Below, piece after piece: positions 24,793 through 33,937 of a stretch of DNA of 41,468 nt (the stretch's first letter is position 1; each line of letters begins with the position of its first letter). The translations under genes and the position numbers were made by a program. The notes beneath the pieces are model-generated. The model was not told the DNA's origin and made no database searches. It saw only the letters and a program-made list of their open reading frames with translations. This stretch comes from Asaia bogorensis. GTDB lineage: Bacteria > Pseudomonadota > Alphaproteobacteria > CACIAM-22H2. The stretch lies in assembly GCA_945901855.1 (NCBI GenBank), contig CAMDLT010000035.1, positions 1 to 41,468 of the forward strand. Reading direction: 5' to 3'.

Positions 24793-25233
24793 CGGTCGTT
24801 CTCCTGTGGGACTTTGTAAAGAGGTGTGCACGCGGCACTTTGGCATTGCGTGCTCGCCGTTTGATAGACTCGGAAACCACCCATACGGCCGGTACCGCTT
24901 CCGCACGCCTTGGACCTCGTCGTTGTGGTCGAATTGCTCGGCAGCCTCGCAGGCTTGGGAGTCGCTGGTGCCTGGATCGGCGGGGCGACGGCCCATAGCC
25001 CGTTTCGCGCGAAACGACACGACGCGCGCGAAGCGACGTAATTCTGGCCAAAGTGACCAAACTCTATCCTTTCGGTGCGCGGCAATTTCCTGCTGGATCG
25101 GCAACCGTTACGATCTTCCACCGGTTCTCATCACTTTCCTCGTGGGGACGCCAGCGGCGACGAAAGTGAGAACTTTCGCGTCTACCTTGCGGGTACCACT
25201 CCTGCAGATAAGCATTAGTCTGCATGGCGGCGA
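24793..25233. other. Intergenic stretch with one hairpin repeat
   Basis: No supported gene between the His-rich gene and the end of the TauD-like gene. The notable content is hairpin repeat copy 3 at 25123-25174. Confidence 0.4.
25123..25174 (+). repeat. 52-bp hairpin repeat, copy 3 (diverged interior)
   Basis: GTTCTCAT (25124-25131) faces GTGAGAAC (25166-25173), keeping the stem with one T-G wobble. The interior differs from the other copies but can form its own inner pairing (CACTTTC with GAAAGTG). Exactly 52 bp, like the rest. Lies just outside the dpp-type cluster. Confidence 0.65.
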
Positions 25234-26238
25234 TTAGGTCGGTGCGGTTTCTCCAACAGCGCGCCCAAGATTGCCATAAGGCAAGGGGCCGATAGCGCCG
25301 GCACGGGTCGAAGCGCCGTTGAAATCCCACCATAGGCGCAGCAGATGACGGCGCCTGTCTTGCGCCTCGAAATCCTCGTAAGCCGAGCGCGCGTGCAGCA
25401 CCGTCTCGTTGCTGACAAGTTGGATGTCGCCGGGTTGGAAATCCATTGAGAGGTGAAGTTCCTCGCGGTCAATGATCCGGTCGAGCGTATCGAGCGCTTC
25501 GATTTCGGCTGCTGTCATTGTCGTGCCGCGGCGCTTGTAGACGGTTTCGAGAAAGTTGCGGTTGTAGGTGCAGCGAAAATGGCCGTCGTAGCTCGCAAAA
25601 ACAGGGATCACCGGACCGACCGGTTCCTCCCCGGCCCCGTGCTCTTCGCGCCGGTCCCAGGCGAAGCCCCGAGTCAGTATCGGCAACAAATCCGGCTGTT
25701 CACGCCGGAGCAAGGCGAAGGCCGTGGCGGAACTTGCGAGCAGACTCTGACCACCGCTCTTGGCCTGGCGGATGCAAAGAAGACCAACAGCATCGGCGAG
25801 ATCGATATGGAACTTCGCCTCGCGATTGGTCTGGAAGCCACGTCGGAGGCCGCTGACGGGGCCTTTGTCGGTGACGTGCGCGATAAATTCGCTCGCCGCC
25901 GTTTGGGTCACGCCGATCCCCAAATGCGTCCCGATACCCCAAAACAGGAGTTCAAGATCTGAAACCGAATAACGATCGACGGGAATTCCCCGAAGCAACG
26001 CGAAACCCCGCCCGACTTCGACCTGACGGCGCGCTTCCACGATCAGCGGCTGCCAGTTCGGGAGTGCAAATGCCGTCTGATCAATCGCGGCAAGCGGCAG
26101 ACGCCGCTGTGCCACCGCGTCCATTGCGCGATGCAGATCGTTGATTTGCGCGGGCGACAGCGGATAGCGCCAGCTCGGATCGGTCGCGAGGTCTTTGCCG
26201 TACCAAACGGCGGCTTCGTGCGGTGCGATTTCGGACAT
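25234..26238 (-). CDS. TauD/TfdA-family Fe(II)/2-oxoglutarate dioxygenase
   Basis: 334 residues from MSEIAPHEAAVWYGKDLATD; GAGG lies nine bases before the ATG. The iron site is H144-x-D146 (KFHIDLAD) and H282 (ETVLHARSAY); the 2-oxoglutarate arginine is probably R301 in HLLRLWW. The family hydroxylates small acids, amines or sulfonates, using O2 and 2-oxoglutarate. It is the last gene of the minus half of the cluster, after the transporter ATPases, so it probably acts on the imported compound. Confidence 0.88.
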   Translation of the reverse strand: MSEIAPHEAAVWYGKDLATDPSWRYPLSPAQINDLHRAMDAVAQRRLPLAAIDQTAFALPNWQPLIVEARRQVEVGRGFALLRGIPVDRYSVSDLELLFWGIGTHLGIGVTQTAASEFIAHVTDKGPVSGLRRGFQTNREAKFHIDLADAVGLLCIRQAKSGGQSLLASSATAFALLRREQPDLLPILTRGFAWDRREEHGAGEEPVGPVIPVFASYDGHFRCTYNRNFLETVYKRRGTTMTAAEIEALDTLDRIIDREELHLSMDFQPGDIQLVSNETVLHARSAYEDFEAQDRRRHLLRLWWDFNGASTRAGAIGPLPYGNLGRAVGETAPT

Positions 26239-26251
26239 TGATCTTGCCTCG

Positions 26252-27214
26252 TTAGATGTCGTTGCGAATGCAAGCACTCGTGTGACCGGGTGCTATTTCG
26301 ACGAGCGGGGGACGGCGCTCAGCGCAAGCGGGCAAAGCATGTGGGCAGCGGGTGCGGAAGGTGCAGCCGCTGGGTGGATCGATAGGGCTCGGCATCTCGC
26401 CGGTGAGCGGGGGCATCTCTGGGCGCCGAGCGGCACCGATGACCGGCATCGCCGCCAGCAAGGCGCGGGTGTAGGGATGGTGCGGACGGCGATAGAGCAC
26501 GGCTGCCGGGGCTACTTCGACGATGCGGCCGAGATACATTACTGCGACGCGATCGCAGACATATTCGACGACGCCCAGATTGTGCGCGACAAGCAGCATC
26601 GCCAGGCCGAGGTCGCGGCGCAGCGATTCCAGAAGTTCTAGGATCTGAGCTTGGATCGACACGTCGAGTGCGGACACCGGTTCGTCCGCGACGATAAGTT
26701 CCGGCTCGGTCGCAAGCGCTCGGGCGATGGCGACGCGCTGGCGCTGGCCGCCGGACAATTGATGCGGATAGCGCTGCGCGAACGAGGCTGGCAAGCCGAC
26801 GCGGTCCAGCAGACGCGCTGTGCGTGCTTTGATGTCGGGCTTTCCATGGATCGCCATCGGCTCTGCGAGCGTCGCGTCGATCGTCAGCCGCGGATTGAGG
26901 GACGCAAACGGGTCCTGGAAGACGATTTGCATGCGTTGACGCAGCGGGCGCAGCCGTGCGCGCGACTGGGACGCGATATCGACGCCGTCGAACAGGATTT
27001 CGCCCGCTTGGGAAGGAACCAGACGCAAAGCGGCGAGCCCGGCCGTCGATTTGCCCGACCCGGACTCGCCGACAAGCCCAAGCACTTCGCCACGTGCGAC
27101 GGTGAACGATACGCCATCGACTGCTTTGACCCATGCCGACGGCTGGCCGAACGCGCCGCGCCGGACCGGAAAGCGCACCTCCAGGTTTCGGACGTCCAGG
27201 AGCGGCGTATTCAT
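26252..27214 (-). CDS. ABC transporter ATP-binding protein, DppF/OppF type
   Basis: 320 residues from [20 protein letters not shown]; the ATG overlaps the DppD-like stop (ATGA). Walker [10 protein letters not shown], signature LSGGQRQR, Walker B LIVADEP. The C-terminal oligopeptide-type domain has [15 protein letters not shown] and a Cys cluster ([14 protein letters not shown]). Works with the DppD-like subunit to power the permeases encoded at 32110-33926. Confidence 0.94.
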   Translation of the reverse strand: MNTPLLDVRNLEVRFPVRRGAFGQPSAWVKAVDGVSFTVARGEVLGLVGESGSGKSTAGLAALRLVPSQAGEILFDGVDIASQSRARLRPLRQRMQIVFQDPFASLNPRLTIDATLAEPMAIHGKPDIKARTARLLDRVGLPASFAQRYPHQLSGGQRQRVAIARALATEPELIVADEPVSALDVSIQAQILELLESLRRDLGLAMLLVAHNLGVVEYVCDRVAVMYLGRIVEVAPAAVLYRRPHHPYTRALLAAMPVIGAARRPEMPPLTGEMPSPIDPPSGCTFRTRCPHALPACAERRPPLVEIAPGHTSACIRNDI

Positions 27215-28227
27215 GCCGCACCTTCGAGTTCGAGCGCATCCCAGCGCAGGCAGCGGACCGAACCGCCTGGATGCACCGTCAGTTCGGGCGACGTGTGCGC
27301 GCAAGCCGCCACAGCATATCCGCAACGCGGCTCGAAGCGGCAGCCGGCGGCCTTTGCGCCAGGCTGTGCCGGCGTGCCTTGGATCGCGTGCAGGGGGACT
27401 CGCGCGCCGGTCTGAGGGTCGAATCGCGGGATCGATGCGAGCAAACCTGCGAGATAGGGGTGGCGCGGTCGGCGCATCGCGGCTTCGACGGTCGCCGCCT
27501 CGACGGCTTGGCCCGCATACATGACAACGAGTCTTTGTGCGGTCTGCGCCACCACTGCGAGATCGTGGGAAATCAGGATCATCGCCATGCCCCGCCGGCG
27601 GCCGAGTTCTGCCAGCAACGCCAGAATCTGCGCCTGGACCGTAACGTCGAGTGCTGTGGTTGGTTCGTCGGCGATCAACAGATCGGGCTCGCAAGCGAGT
27701 GCGATCGCGATCATGACACGTTGACGCATGCCGCCGGACATTTCGAAGGGAAGTGTGTCCACACGGCGGGCGGGATCCGAAATCCCGACTTCGGCTAACA
27801 GCTCGATTGCCCGGGTACGGGCTGCGGACCGGTCGAGGCCCGCATGCAGGCGAAGGGATTCGCCGATCTGCTCGCCGACGGACATCAGTGGATTGAGGCT
27901 CGTCATCGGCTCCTGGAACACCATCGCGATCCGGTTGCCCCTGATCTTGCGCAGTGCTGCCTCGCCGAGCTGCAGCAGATCGCGCGGCGCTTCGCCAGAA
28001 GGTTGGAAAATCGCGCTGCCGCCAGCTATCCGCCCCTTTGGCTTCGGCAGCAGACCCATCAAGGCAAGGCTCGTGACCGATTTGCCGGATCCCGATTCGC
28101 CGACGATCGCAAGCGTTTCGCCGCGCGCGACATCGAACGAGACGCCATCGACTGCGCGAACAGTCCGGCCACCGCCGTCAAACGTGACGGCAAGGTCGCG
28201 CACGCGAAGCAGCGGCGCATTAGCCAC
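27211..28227 (-). CDS. ABC transporter ATP-binding protein, DppD/OppD type
   Basis: 338 residues if it starts at the GTG at 28227, overlapping the SDR stop; an in-frame ATG at 28242 would add five residues. Walker [11 protein letters not shown], signature MSGGMRQR, Walker B LLIADEP, Q-loop [10 protein letters not shown]. The C-terminal [15 protein letters not shown] and [14 protein letters not shown] match the oligopeptide/dipeptide ATPase tail. Heterodimer partner of the DppF-like protein. Confidence 0.94.
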   Translation of the reverse strand: MANAPLLRVRDLAVTFDGGGRTVRAVDGVSFDVARGETLAIVGESGSGKSVTSLALMGLLPKPKGRIAGGSAIFQPSGEAPRDLLQLGEAALRKIRGNRIAMVFQEPMTSLNPLMSVGEQIGESLRLHAGLDRSAARTRAIELLAEVGISDPARRVDTLPFEMSGGMRQRVMIAIALACEPDLLIADEPTTALDVTVQAQILALLAELGRRRGMAMILISHDLAVVAQTAQRLVVMYAGQAVEAATVEAAMRRPRHPYLAGLLASIPRFDPQTGARVPLHAIQGTPAQPGAKAAGCRFEPRCGYAVAACAHTSPELTVHPGGSVRCLRWDALELEGAA

Positions 28228-28984
28228 CGTGCAGCCCGCCATCGACGAAGAGACAATTTCCAGTGATGTAGTTGGCTTCAGGGCGGCACAGCATGAGGGC
28301 AGCAAAGGCGCAGTCTTCAGGCGATCCGAAGCGACCCGCCGGTATGGCCGACAAAACACGCGCGCGATAGGCGGGGTCGGTCAAGGCCTCTTCATTCCGG
28401 GCCGTCGGAATCACCCCCGGCGCCAGCAAGTTTACGGTTACACCAGACGGGGCAAGCTGCGACGCCAAGCTTTTTACCATGCCGTGCAGCGCGTGCTTGG
28501 ATGCCGCATAGCCGAGCATATCGGGGTGGGGCTTGGCTTGTTGCACGCTTCCGATCGCAAGGATACGGCCCCAGCCGCGTTCGGCCATCGCGGGCGCAAG
28601 CGCGGCGGCGCTTGCGTGCGCGGCCGCGACGTTGATCCGGTATTGCTGTTCCATGTCGTCCTGTGTCAGTTCCGCCCAGGGTTTGCGGATCTGATCCGCC
28701 GCATTGAGGACAAGTATATCGACCTGCCCAAGTGCAGCGACGGCCGCTTCGGCAAGAAGCCGTCCGGCCTCCGGTTCCCCAAGATCGTGTCGAAACACCG
28801 CCGTGCGTCGACCGGTCGCGGCGACGAGCCTCGCGGTCGCGTCGCAATCGGCCGGATCGCCGGTTCCGTGGACAGCAATGTCGGCGCCGACATTTGCAAG
28901 CGCCAGTGCTATCGCCTGGCCGATCCCGCGCCCAGAACCCGTCACGAGCGCGGTACGACCGGCGAGGACAGGGCCTTCTTTCAC
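28220..28984 (-). CDS. Short-chain dehydrogenase/reductase (SDR)
   Basis: 254 residues. Cofactor motif GSGRGIG (16-22), NAAD (94-97), catalytic S146 (IGSVQQ), Y159 and K163 (YAASK); C terminus FVDGGLHGG. The start GTG at 28984 overlaps the previous stop (GTGA). NAD(P)-dependent alcohol/ketone chemistry, probably on a sugar acid or hydroxy acid given the neighbours (inference). Confidence 0.92.
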   Translation of the reverse strand: MKEGPVLAGRTALVTGSGRGIGQAIALALANVGADIAVHGTGDPADCDATARLVAATGRRTAVFRHDLGEPEAGRLLAEAAVAALGQVDILVLNAADQIRKPWAELTQDDMEQQYRINVAAAHASAAALAPAMAERGWGRILAIGSVQQAKPHPDMLGYAASKHALHGMVKSLASQLAPSGVTVNLLAPGVIPTARNEEALTDPAYRARVLSAIPAGRFGSPEDCAFAALMLCRPEANYITGNCLFVDGGLHGG

Positions 28985-29655
28985 AGTTTGCGGTATTTGC
29001 GGTAGACGGCTTCGACGTCGGCGCCGGGGGCGACAAAATCGCGGCGCGCTTCGTTCTCGACGGCCGCGTGTTCCTCGGACAGCCGCAGCACCTCTTCGAG
29101 CCGTTCGAACGGAATCACGACCACGCCGTCGATGTCGCCGAACATGAAGTCGCCGGGGCGCACCGTGACGGTGGCACTCAGGTTGCCGCGGAGTTGGACG
29201 GGCGTTTGCCAGCGAAAATAGCTCCAGCGGTTCAGCGCTTCGACCGGCGAGTGATAGCGTGAAATCGTCGGGAAGTTCATTTCCAGAAGATGGCGCGAAT
29301 CACGGATGCCGCCGTCGATGACTGCACCCACCACGCCATTGGCTCGGCCGAGCACGGCGTTCATCTCGCCGTAGTGCGCTACGCGCGTGTCGAAAGAGCA
29401 GTCGCGCACGTCGACGCACGGATGGCGCATCGCCTTGAAGAGTTTGATGCGCCGGTCGCGCAGTTCAGGGTCACCGTTGGGGTCGTTGATCCCTTGGATC
29501 GTGAAGGCGGGGCCCGCCACGATCATGTCGGCACGCAATGGCCGCATGTCAGTGGCGAGCGCCTGATTGGGCAGTCCCATTCCGTCCAAGATGTCGTAGA
29601 CGAGCCCGGTATAGAGCTTTTTGAAGCGATCGCAGATGTCGGTCATCGGTATCAT
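28981..29655 (-). CDS. RraA/HMG-aldolase-like protein
   Basis: 224 residues. The family core GRANGVVGAVIDGGIRD carries R118-D119, and FGDIDGVVVIP carries the metal-site Asp, as in 4-hydroxy-4-methyl-2-oxoglutarate aldolases and RraA relatives. RBS AAGGA nine bases before the ATG. With an enolase-superfamily dehydratase in the same cluster, an aldol cleavage of a 2-keto-hydroxy acid is plausible. Members without aldolase activity (RraA) regulate RNase E, but the catabolic setting argues against that. Confidence 0.82.
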   Translation of the reverse strand: MIPMTDICDRFKKLYTGLVYDILDGMGLPNQALATDMRPLRADMIVAGPAFTIQGINDPNGDPELRDRRIKLFKAMRHPCVDVRDCSFDTRVAHYGEMNAVLGRANGVVGAVIDGGIRDSRHLLEMNFPTISRYHSPVEALNRWSYFRWQTPVQLRGNLSATVTVRPGDFMFGDIDGVVVIPFERLEEVLRLSEEHAAVENEARRDFVAPGADVEAVYRKYRKL

Positions 29656-29668
29656 GTTGGTGTTTCCT

Positions 29669-31201
29669 TTAGCGCTTCAGCCAGGCTTCGGAAAGGATCC
29701 AAGCGCCGCCGATGTCGAAGCGCAGATTCTGCACCTCGGCGCGGTAGACGTGCGGCGCTTCGCGGAAGAACAGGAAGGCGTAGTAGGATTTGTCGAGCAG
29801 AAGCTGTTGTGCTTTCAGATAGGCCGTGCGCCGTTGCTCCTGGTCGGTCGCGCGGGTGGCTTCTGAGACCGCATCGAACACGGCCTCGTCGCGGATCGCC
29901 GACCAGTTGAACGCCGCATTGCGCCCGAAGAACGGCCCGAAGGTCTGGTCGGGATCGGGGCGCGGCACGTTGGCGCGCAGCATTGCCGCTTCGTGGCGGC
30001 GGTTGAGAACCTTGTCGAGCCAAGCTTGGCGCTCGAGTATCTCGATGTTTACCGTCACGCCGATCTGGCGAAGCTGGGCTTGCATCAACTGCGCAATCTG
30101 TGTGTCGGGTTCGCGCTGGATCACGCTGATCGTCATCGTGAAGCCTGTTACCTTACCTGCTTCGGCGAGCAGTCTGCGCGCGGCCGCCTGGTCGTAAGGA
30201 ACGGTGCGCAGCGAAGCGTCGTATATCCATTCGCCCGGTGCGGCGACAGTCGGCGTGACGGCGCCGTACTGGCCCGACACGACGCGCATCATCACGTTGC
30301 GGTCGAGCGCATGCAGGACCGCGCGGCGCACCCGCTCGTCGTCGAAGGGCGGCTGCGACACGTTGAACGCCATGAACTGGGTGATGCCCGGCGGCACCTT
30401 GAGAATTTTGAGATCGGCGCTGCGTTCGACCTCGGGAATGTCGCGCGGCGTCATGGAATCGGTCAGATGCACGCCGCCGGATTTCAGCTCGACCATCTTG
30501 ACGGCAGGTTGGGTAATGAAGCGCATCGTGATGCCGTCAAGATAGGGCAGCGCCTGACCAGCCGCGTCCTTGCGCCAGTAGTTTTCGTTACGACGCAGGG
30601 TCACGCGCGTCCCGGAAACCCACTCTTCGAACTTGAACGCGCCGGTGCCGACCGGATTGCGCCCATAATCCTGGCCGAATTTTTCGACGGCGGTCGGCGA
30701 CGACATCATGCCGGCTTCAACAGCGAGCGCGCTGAGGGCCGCTCCGGAAGGTTCTTTCAGCACCACTCGGATCGAAAGCGGTCCTGCCACTTCGACGCTT
30801 TCGACCGCGGAGAGATCGGAGCGGCGTGGCGCATTAATTCTGGGATCGAGAGCGCGGCGAAGGTTCCACACGGCGGCGGCCTCATCGAAGGGCGTCCCGT
30901 CGTGGAAGCGAACGCCGGAGCGCAACCGAAACAGGATCGCCTTGCCGCCCTGCTCGAATGTCCAGCTTTCGGCAAGTGCAGGTTCGAGTTTGCCTTGCGC
31001 GTCGAAGCGCAGCAGCGCTTCGTAGATCTGAAGCAGGAGATAGCGATCCGACGTTGGCGCGTCGCCCATGATTGGGTCGAGGCTGCGCGGCTGAAGATCC
31101 ATCGAGGCGTTGAGCATACCGCCGCGTTGTGGCGCTTGCGCGTGGGAGATGCCTGACATCAGCAAGAAGGCCAAAGCCAGCGCTGCAATAACTCGGTTCA
31201 T
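29669..31201 (-). CDS. ABC transporter periplasmic solute-binding protein, dipeptide/oligopeptide type (family 5)
   Basis: 510 residues from MNRVIAALALAFLLMSGISH, with signal peptide cut after SHA. A near-perfect RBS (GGAGGAAGCG) fixes this start; the upstream ATG lies inside that RBS. Family-5 marks: LDPIMGDAPTSDRYLLLQIY, FRLRSGVRFHDGTPF, NPVGTGAFKFEEW, MAFNVSQPPFDDERVRRAV. Despite the name, such proteins also bind sugars, opines and other compounds. First gene of the minus half. Confidence 0.94.
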   Translation of the reverse strand: MNRVIAALALAFLLMSGISHAQAPQRGGMLNASMDLQPRSLDPIMGDAPTSDRYLLLQIYEALLRFDAQGKLEPALAESWTFEQGGKAILFRLRSGVRFHDGTPFDEAAAVWNLRRALDPRINAPRRSDLSAVESVEVAGPLSIRVVLKEPSGAALSALAVEAGMMSSPTAVEKFGQDYGRNPVGTGAFKFEEWVSGTRVTLRRNENYWRKDAAGQALPYLDGITMRFITQPAVKMVELKSGGVHLTDSMTPRDIPEVERSADLKILKVPPGITQFMAFNVSQPPFDDERVRRAVLHALDRNVMMRVVSGQYGAVTPTVAAPGEWIYDASLRTVPYDQAAARRLLAEAGKVTGFTMTISVIQREPDTQIAQLMQAQLRQIGVTVNIEILERQAWLDKVLNRRHEAAMLRANVPRPDPDQTFGPFFGRNAAFNWSAIRDEAVFDAVSEATRATDQEQRRTAYLKAQQLLLDKSYYAFLFFREAPHVYRAEVQNLRFDIGGAWILSEAWLKR

Positions 31202-31233
31202 CGCTTCCTCCATTGTATTGTTGAGGCTATCTT

Positions 31234-31310
31234 TTCAGATATCAGATAAGCAGTCAACGAAGATTCTCGTATTCAGATAGTATCAGAATTATACGCTTAT
31301 TTTCAGATAT
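31234..31310. promoter_or_regulatory. Cluster of GntR-type operator half-sites
   Basis: TTCAGATA-like sites recur in the divergent gap: tandem TCAGATA at 31235-31248, a 19-bp palindrome ATTCAGATA-G-TATCAGAAT (31271-31289, one mismatched pair), and TTCAGATAT at 31302-31310. FadR-type GntR regulators bind such short palindromes with an odd centre, and one is encoded alongside. Confidence 0.65.
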
Positions 31311-31339
31311 TTGACATCGCTATACTTATCATATATCTT
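31311..31339 (+). promoter_or_regulatory. Candidate sigma-70 promoter of the gntR-dpp-dehydratase operon
   Basis: TTGACA (31311-31316), a 17-base spacer and TATCTT (31334-31339). It abuts the operator at 31302-31310. Transcription would start close to 31346, the first ATG of the regulator. Confidence 0.5.
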
Positions 31340-31345
31340 TGCAAG

Positions 31346-32113
31346 ATGATTGATTCGAGCATGCTTTCGCGGGGCGAAAAACCGAAACTTTCCAACCGGA
31401 TCGTCGACATCTTCGTCGATCGGATCGCGCGCGGCGAATTGCCAGCCGGATCCGCCTTGCCGTCGGAATCCGACCTCGCGCGTCAATTCGATGTCTCCAA
31501 ACCGGTCGTGCGCGAGGCGCTAGGACAACTCGCAGCACTTGGGGTCTTGTCGATCAAGCAGGGGCGGCCAACGACCATTCGTGCGATGGGGGCGGGCCCC
31601 CTTGATGACTATTTCCGGATCGCGATCCGCGCCAACCAGAGCGGCTTGCGCGATGCAATCGAGTTGCGGCGCGCTTTGGAAACCGAGATCGCGGGGCTTG
31701 CAGCCGAACGCATGGGTGTTGGCGACCTCGCCGACCTTGCAGTCGTCGTGCGGCGCATGGAAATCACCGTCGATGATACGGAGCCGTGGCTCGAAGCCGA
31801 CCTTGCGTTCCATCTTGCCTTGATGCGGGGTGCTAAGAACGCGTTGCTGGCGCATCTGGTCGGTGCCTTGACGGATGTGATGCGCCTCTCTATCCGCGCG
31901 ATGGGCAAGCAGACGGATCTTCGCGACACAAAGGCGACGCTCGCGCGCCATGTGGCAATCTTCGACGCTGTGTGCGCGCGCGATCCTGAAGCGGCCCGGC
32001 GCGCGATGGCAGCGCATTTCGACGCCACACGTCCTGTGGTCGATGCAATCATCGCCGATCGGGGGCGCACCCAAGGTATTGGCCTCGACGATGCATCGGA
32101 GGGGGCCAAGTGA
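31346..32113 (+). CDS. GntR/FadR-family transcriptional regulator
   Basis: 255 residues. N-terminal winged HTH (GSALPSESDLARQFDVSKPV, then VREALGQLAALGVL), C-terminal all-helical FCD domain with likely metal or ligand residues in EADLAFHLAL, LARHVAIFDAV and AMAAHFDATRP. The ATG at 31346 has little SD and would give an almost leaderless mRNA; ATG at 31361 (MLSRGEKPK) is a sensible alternative. Followed by a GTGA overlap with the permease gene. Probably represses both halves of the cluster until a sugar-acid-like ligand binds (inference). Confidence 0.93.
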   Translation: MIDSSMLSRGEKPKLSNRIVDIFVDRIARGELPAGSALPSESDLARQFDVSKPVVREALGQLAALGVLSIKQGRPTTIRAMGAGPLDDYFRIAIRANQSGLRDAIELRRALETEIAGLAAERMGVGDLADLAVVVRRMEITVDDTEPWLEADLAFHLALMRGAKNALLAHLVGALTDVMRLSIRAMGKQTDLRDTKATLARHVAIFDAVCARDPEAARRAMAAHFDATRPVVDAIIADRGRTQGIGLDDASEGAK

Positions 32114-33051
32114 TCCGCTATCTGGGCTCCCGACTGTTGCAGATGGTGCCGGTCGTTTTCGTTGTGACGCTGGTGATTTTTCTGCTGACGCAGATGCTTC
32201 CGGGCGACCCGACCGTCACGATTCTGGGCGAACATTCGACGCCTGAGCAGCGCGCGCAGGCGCGGGTCGAATACGGCCTCGATGCGCCCGCACCCGTCCA
32301 GTATCTGCGCTGGCTCGGCCGCACTGCGACCGGCGATCTTGGCCGCTCGTTGCGCAGCCGCGAGCGTGTGATCGACAAACTTGCCGAACGTGTTCCCGTC
32401 ACGCTGCAATTGACCGGGCTTTCGATCCTCGTCGCCGTCGCGATTGGCATGCCGGCCGGTATCGCTGCGGCACGATGGCGCGGCACTTGGATCGACACGG
32501 TATCGAGCATCGCAGCTCTGTCGGGCATGGCAGTTCCGTATTTTTGGATGGGGGTTCTGCTGATTATACTCTTTGCGCAAGAGCTGCGATGGCTGCCACC
32601 GTCGGGCTATGTCGCTTTTGCAAAGGACCCCGTTCAGAATCTGCGACTGATGGTGTTGCCGTCGCTGACGATTGGGCTTGCCTTCGCGGGGTTGATCATG
32701 CGCCAGACACGCGGGGCAATGCTCGAAGTTCTGTCGCAGGACTATGTGCGCACGGCACGTGCGAAGGGTCTCGGTGAGTTCGCCGTGATGTTCAAACATG
32801 CGCTGCGCAACGCGCTGATTCCCGTCGTCACCGTGATCGGCCTGCAGATCGGCGCATTGCTCGGCGGTGCGGTCGTGACTGAAACTGTCTTCTCGCTTCC
32901 TGGCTTGGGTCGAATGGTCGTCGAAGGAATCTTCACGCGCGATTTTCCGGTTATCCAAGGTGCGGTGATTTTCATCGTGCTCTGCGTGCTTGCCGTCAAT
33001 CTTGCGACCGACATCGTCTATCGGTTCGTTGATCCGAGGGCGCAAGCATGA
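32110..33051 (+). CDS. ABC transporter permease, DppB type
   Basis: 313 residues starting at GTG in a GTGA overlap. First membrane helix MIRYLGSRLLQMVPVVFVVT, then periplasmic LTQMLPGDPTVTILG, and about six membrane spans. The DppB-type EAA loop reads YVRTARAKGLGEFAVMFKHA and the C-terminal RDFPVIQGAVIFIVL is diagnostic for this family. Confidence 0.95.
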   Translation: MIRYLGSRLLQMVPVVFVVTLVIFLLTQMLPGDPTVTILGEHSTPEQRAQARVEYGLDAPAPVQYLRWLGRTATGDLGRSLRSRERVIDKLAERVPVTLQLTGLSILVAVAIGMPAGIAAARWRGTWIDTVSSIAALSGMAVPYFWMGVLLIILFAQELRWLPPSGYVAFAKDPVQNLRLMVLPSLTIGLAFAGLIMRQTRGAMLEVLSQDYVRTARAKGLGEFAVMFKHALRNALIPVVTVIGLQIGALLGGAVVTETVFSLPGLGRMVVEGIFTRDFPVIQGAVIFIVLCVLAVNLATDIVYRFVDPRAQA

Positions 33052-33926
33052 CCGCGCTGGCATCCACAGCCGAAAATGCCAACGCGACGGTTGAAAGCCC
33101 GGGGCGGCTAGTTATTCGGCGCCTTCTGCGCCATCGCCTGGGCGTCGTCGGGCTTGCGATCCTGGCAGCGATCGTGTTTGCGGCGATTTTTGCACCCATT
33201 CTTGCGCCTTTTGCGCCAGACGATGTGCTTGTCGGCGAGCCGCATTCGCCGCCGTCGGCGACGTTCTGGTTCGGCACCGACGAAATCGGCCGCGATGTAC
33301 TTTCGCGCACGATCTATGGGGCCCGCGTCTCGATCCAGATCGTCGTCTTTGCACTTGCAGGCGCTATCGTTGTGGGCTCGGCCATCGGTCTTGCGTCCGG
33401 TTACGCCGGCGGCGTCTGGGATGCCGTTACAATGCGAATCATGGATGGCTTGCTCGCCTTTCCGCTGCTTGTTCTGGCACTTGCGATCATCGCCGTGCTC
33501 GGACCGGATTTGTTGAACGCGATGATCGCGATCGCGGTGACAAAAACGCCCGGCTTTGCGCGCCTCGTGCGCGGCGAGGTCGTCCGGCTGCGGCGTATCG
33601 AATATGTCCGCGCGGCGGAAGCGGCAGGTGCTTCGGACATCCGCATCGTGCTGCGCCATGTTTGGCCGAACATCATGGGCAATGTCGTGGTCTACGGCTC
33701 GCTGTCGGGCTCGCAGGCTCTCATCAACGAATCGGCTTTGAGTTTCCTGGGACTTGGCGTGCAGCCGCCGACCCCGAGCTGGGGCTATATGGTCGCGACC
33801 GGCATGCAGTTCTGGCAAAGCTGGTGGATGAGCTTTTTTCCGGGCCTGGCGATCTTCCTCGCTGTGCTCGCATTCAACGTCGTGGGCGACGCGCTACGCG
33901 ATGCGCTCGACTCGCGTCTCGAATAA
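33048..33926 (+). CDS. ABC transporter permease, DppC type
   Basis: 292 residues, ATGA-coupled to the DppB-like gene. N-terminal cytoplasmic tail, then GVVGLAILAAIVFAAIFAPI, the family mark FGTDEIGRDVLSRTIYGARV, and the EAA loop YVRAAEAAGASDIRIVLRHV. Completes the importer with the binding protein and two ATPases encoded on the other strand. Confidence 0.95.
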   Translation: MTALASTAENANATVESPGRLVIRRLLRHRLGVVGLAILAAIVFAAIFAPILAPFAPDDVLVGEPHSPPSATFWFGTDEIGRDVLSRTIYGARVSIQIVVFALAGAIVVGSAIGLASGYAGGVWDAVTMRIMDGLLAFPLLVLALAIIAVLGPDLLNAMIAIAVTKTPGFARLVRGEVVRLRRIEYVRAAEAAGASDIRIVLRHVWPNIMGNVVVYGSLSGSQALINESALSFLGLGVQPPTPSWGYMVATGMQFWQSWWMSFFPGLAIFLAVLAFNVVGDALRDALDSRLE

Positions 33927-33937
33927 GGCAAAGCGCC

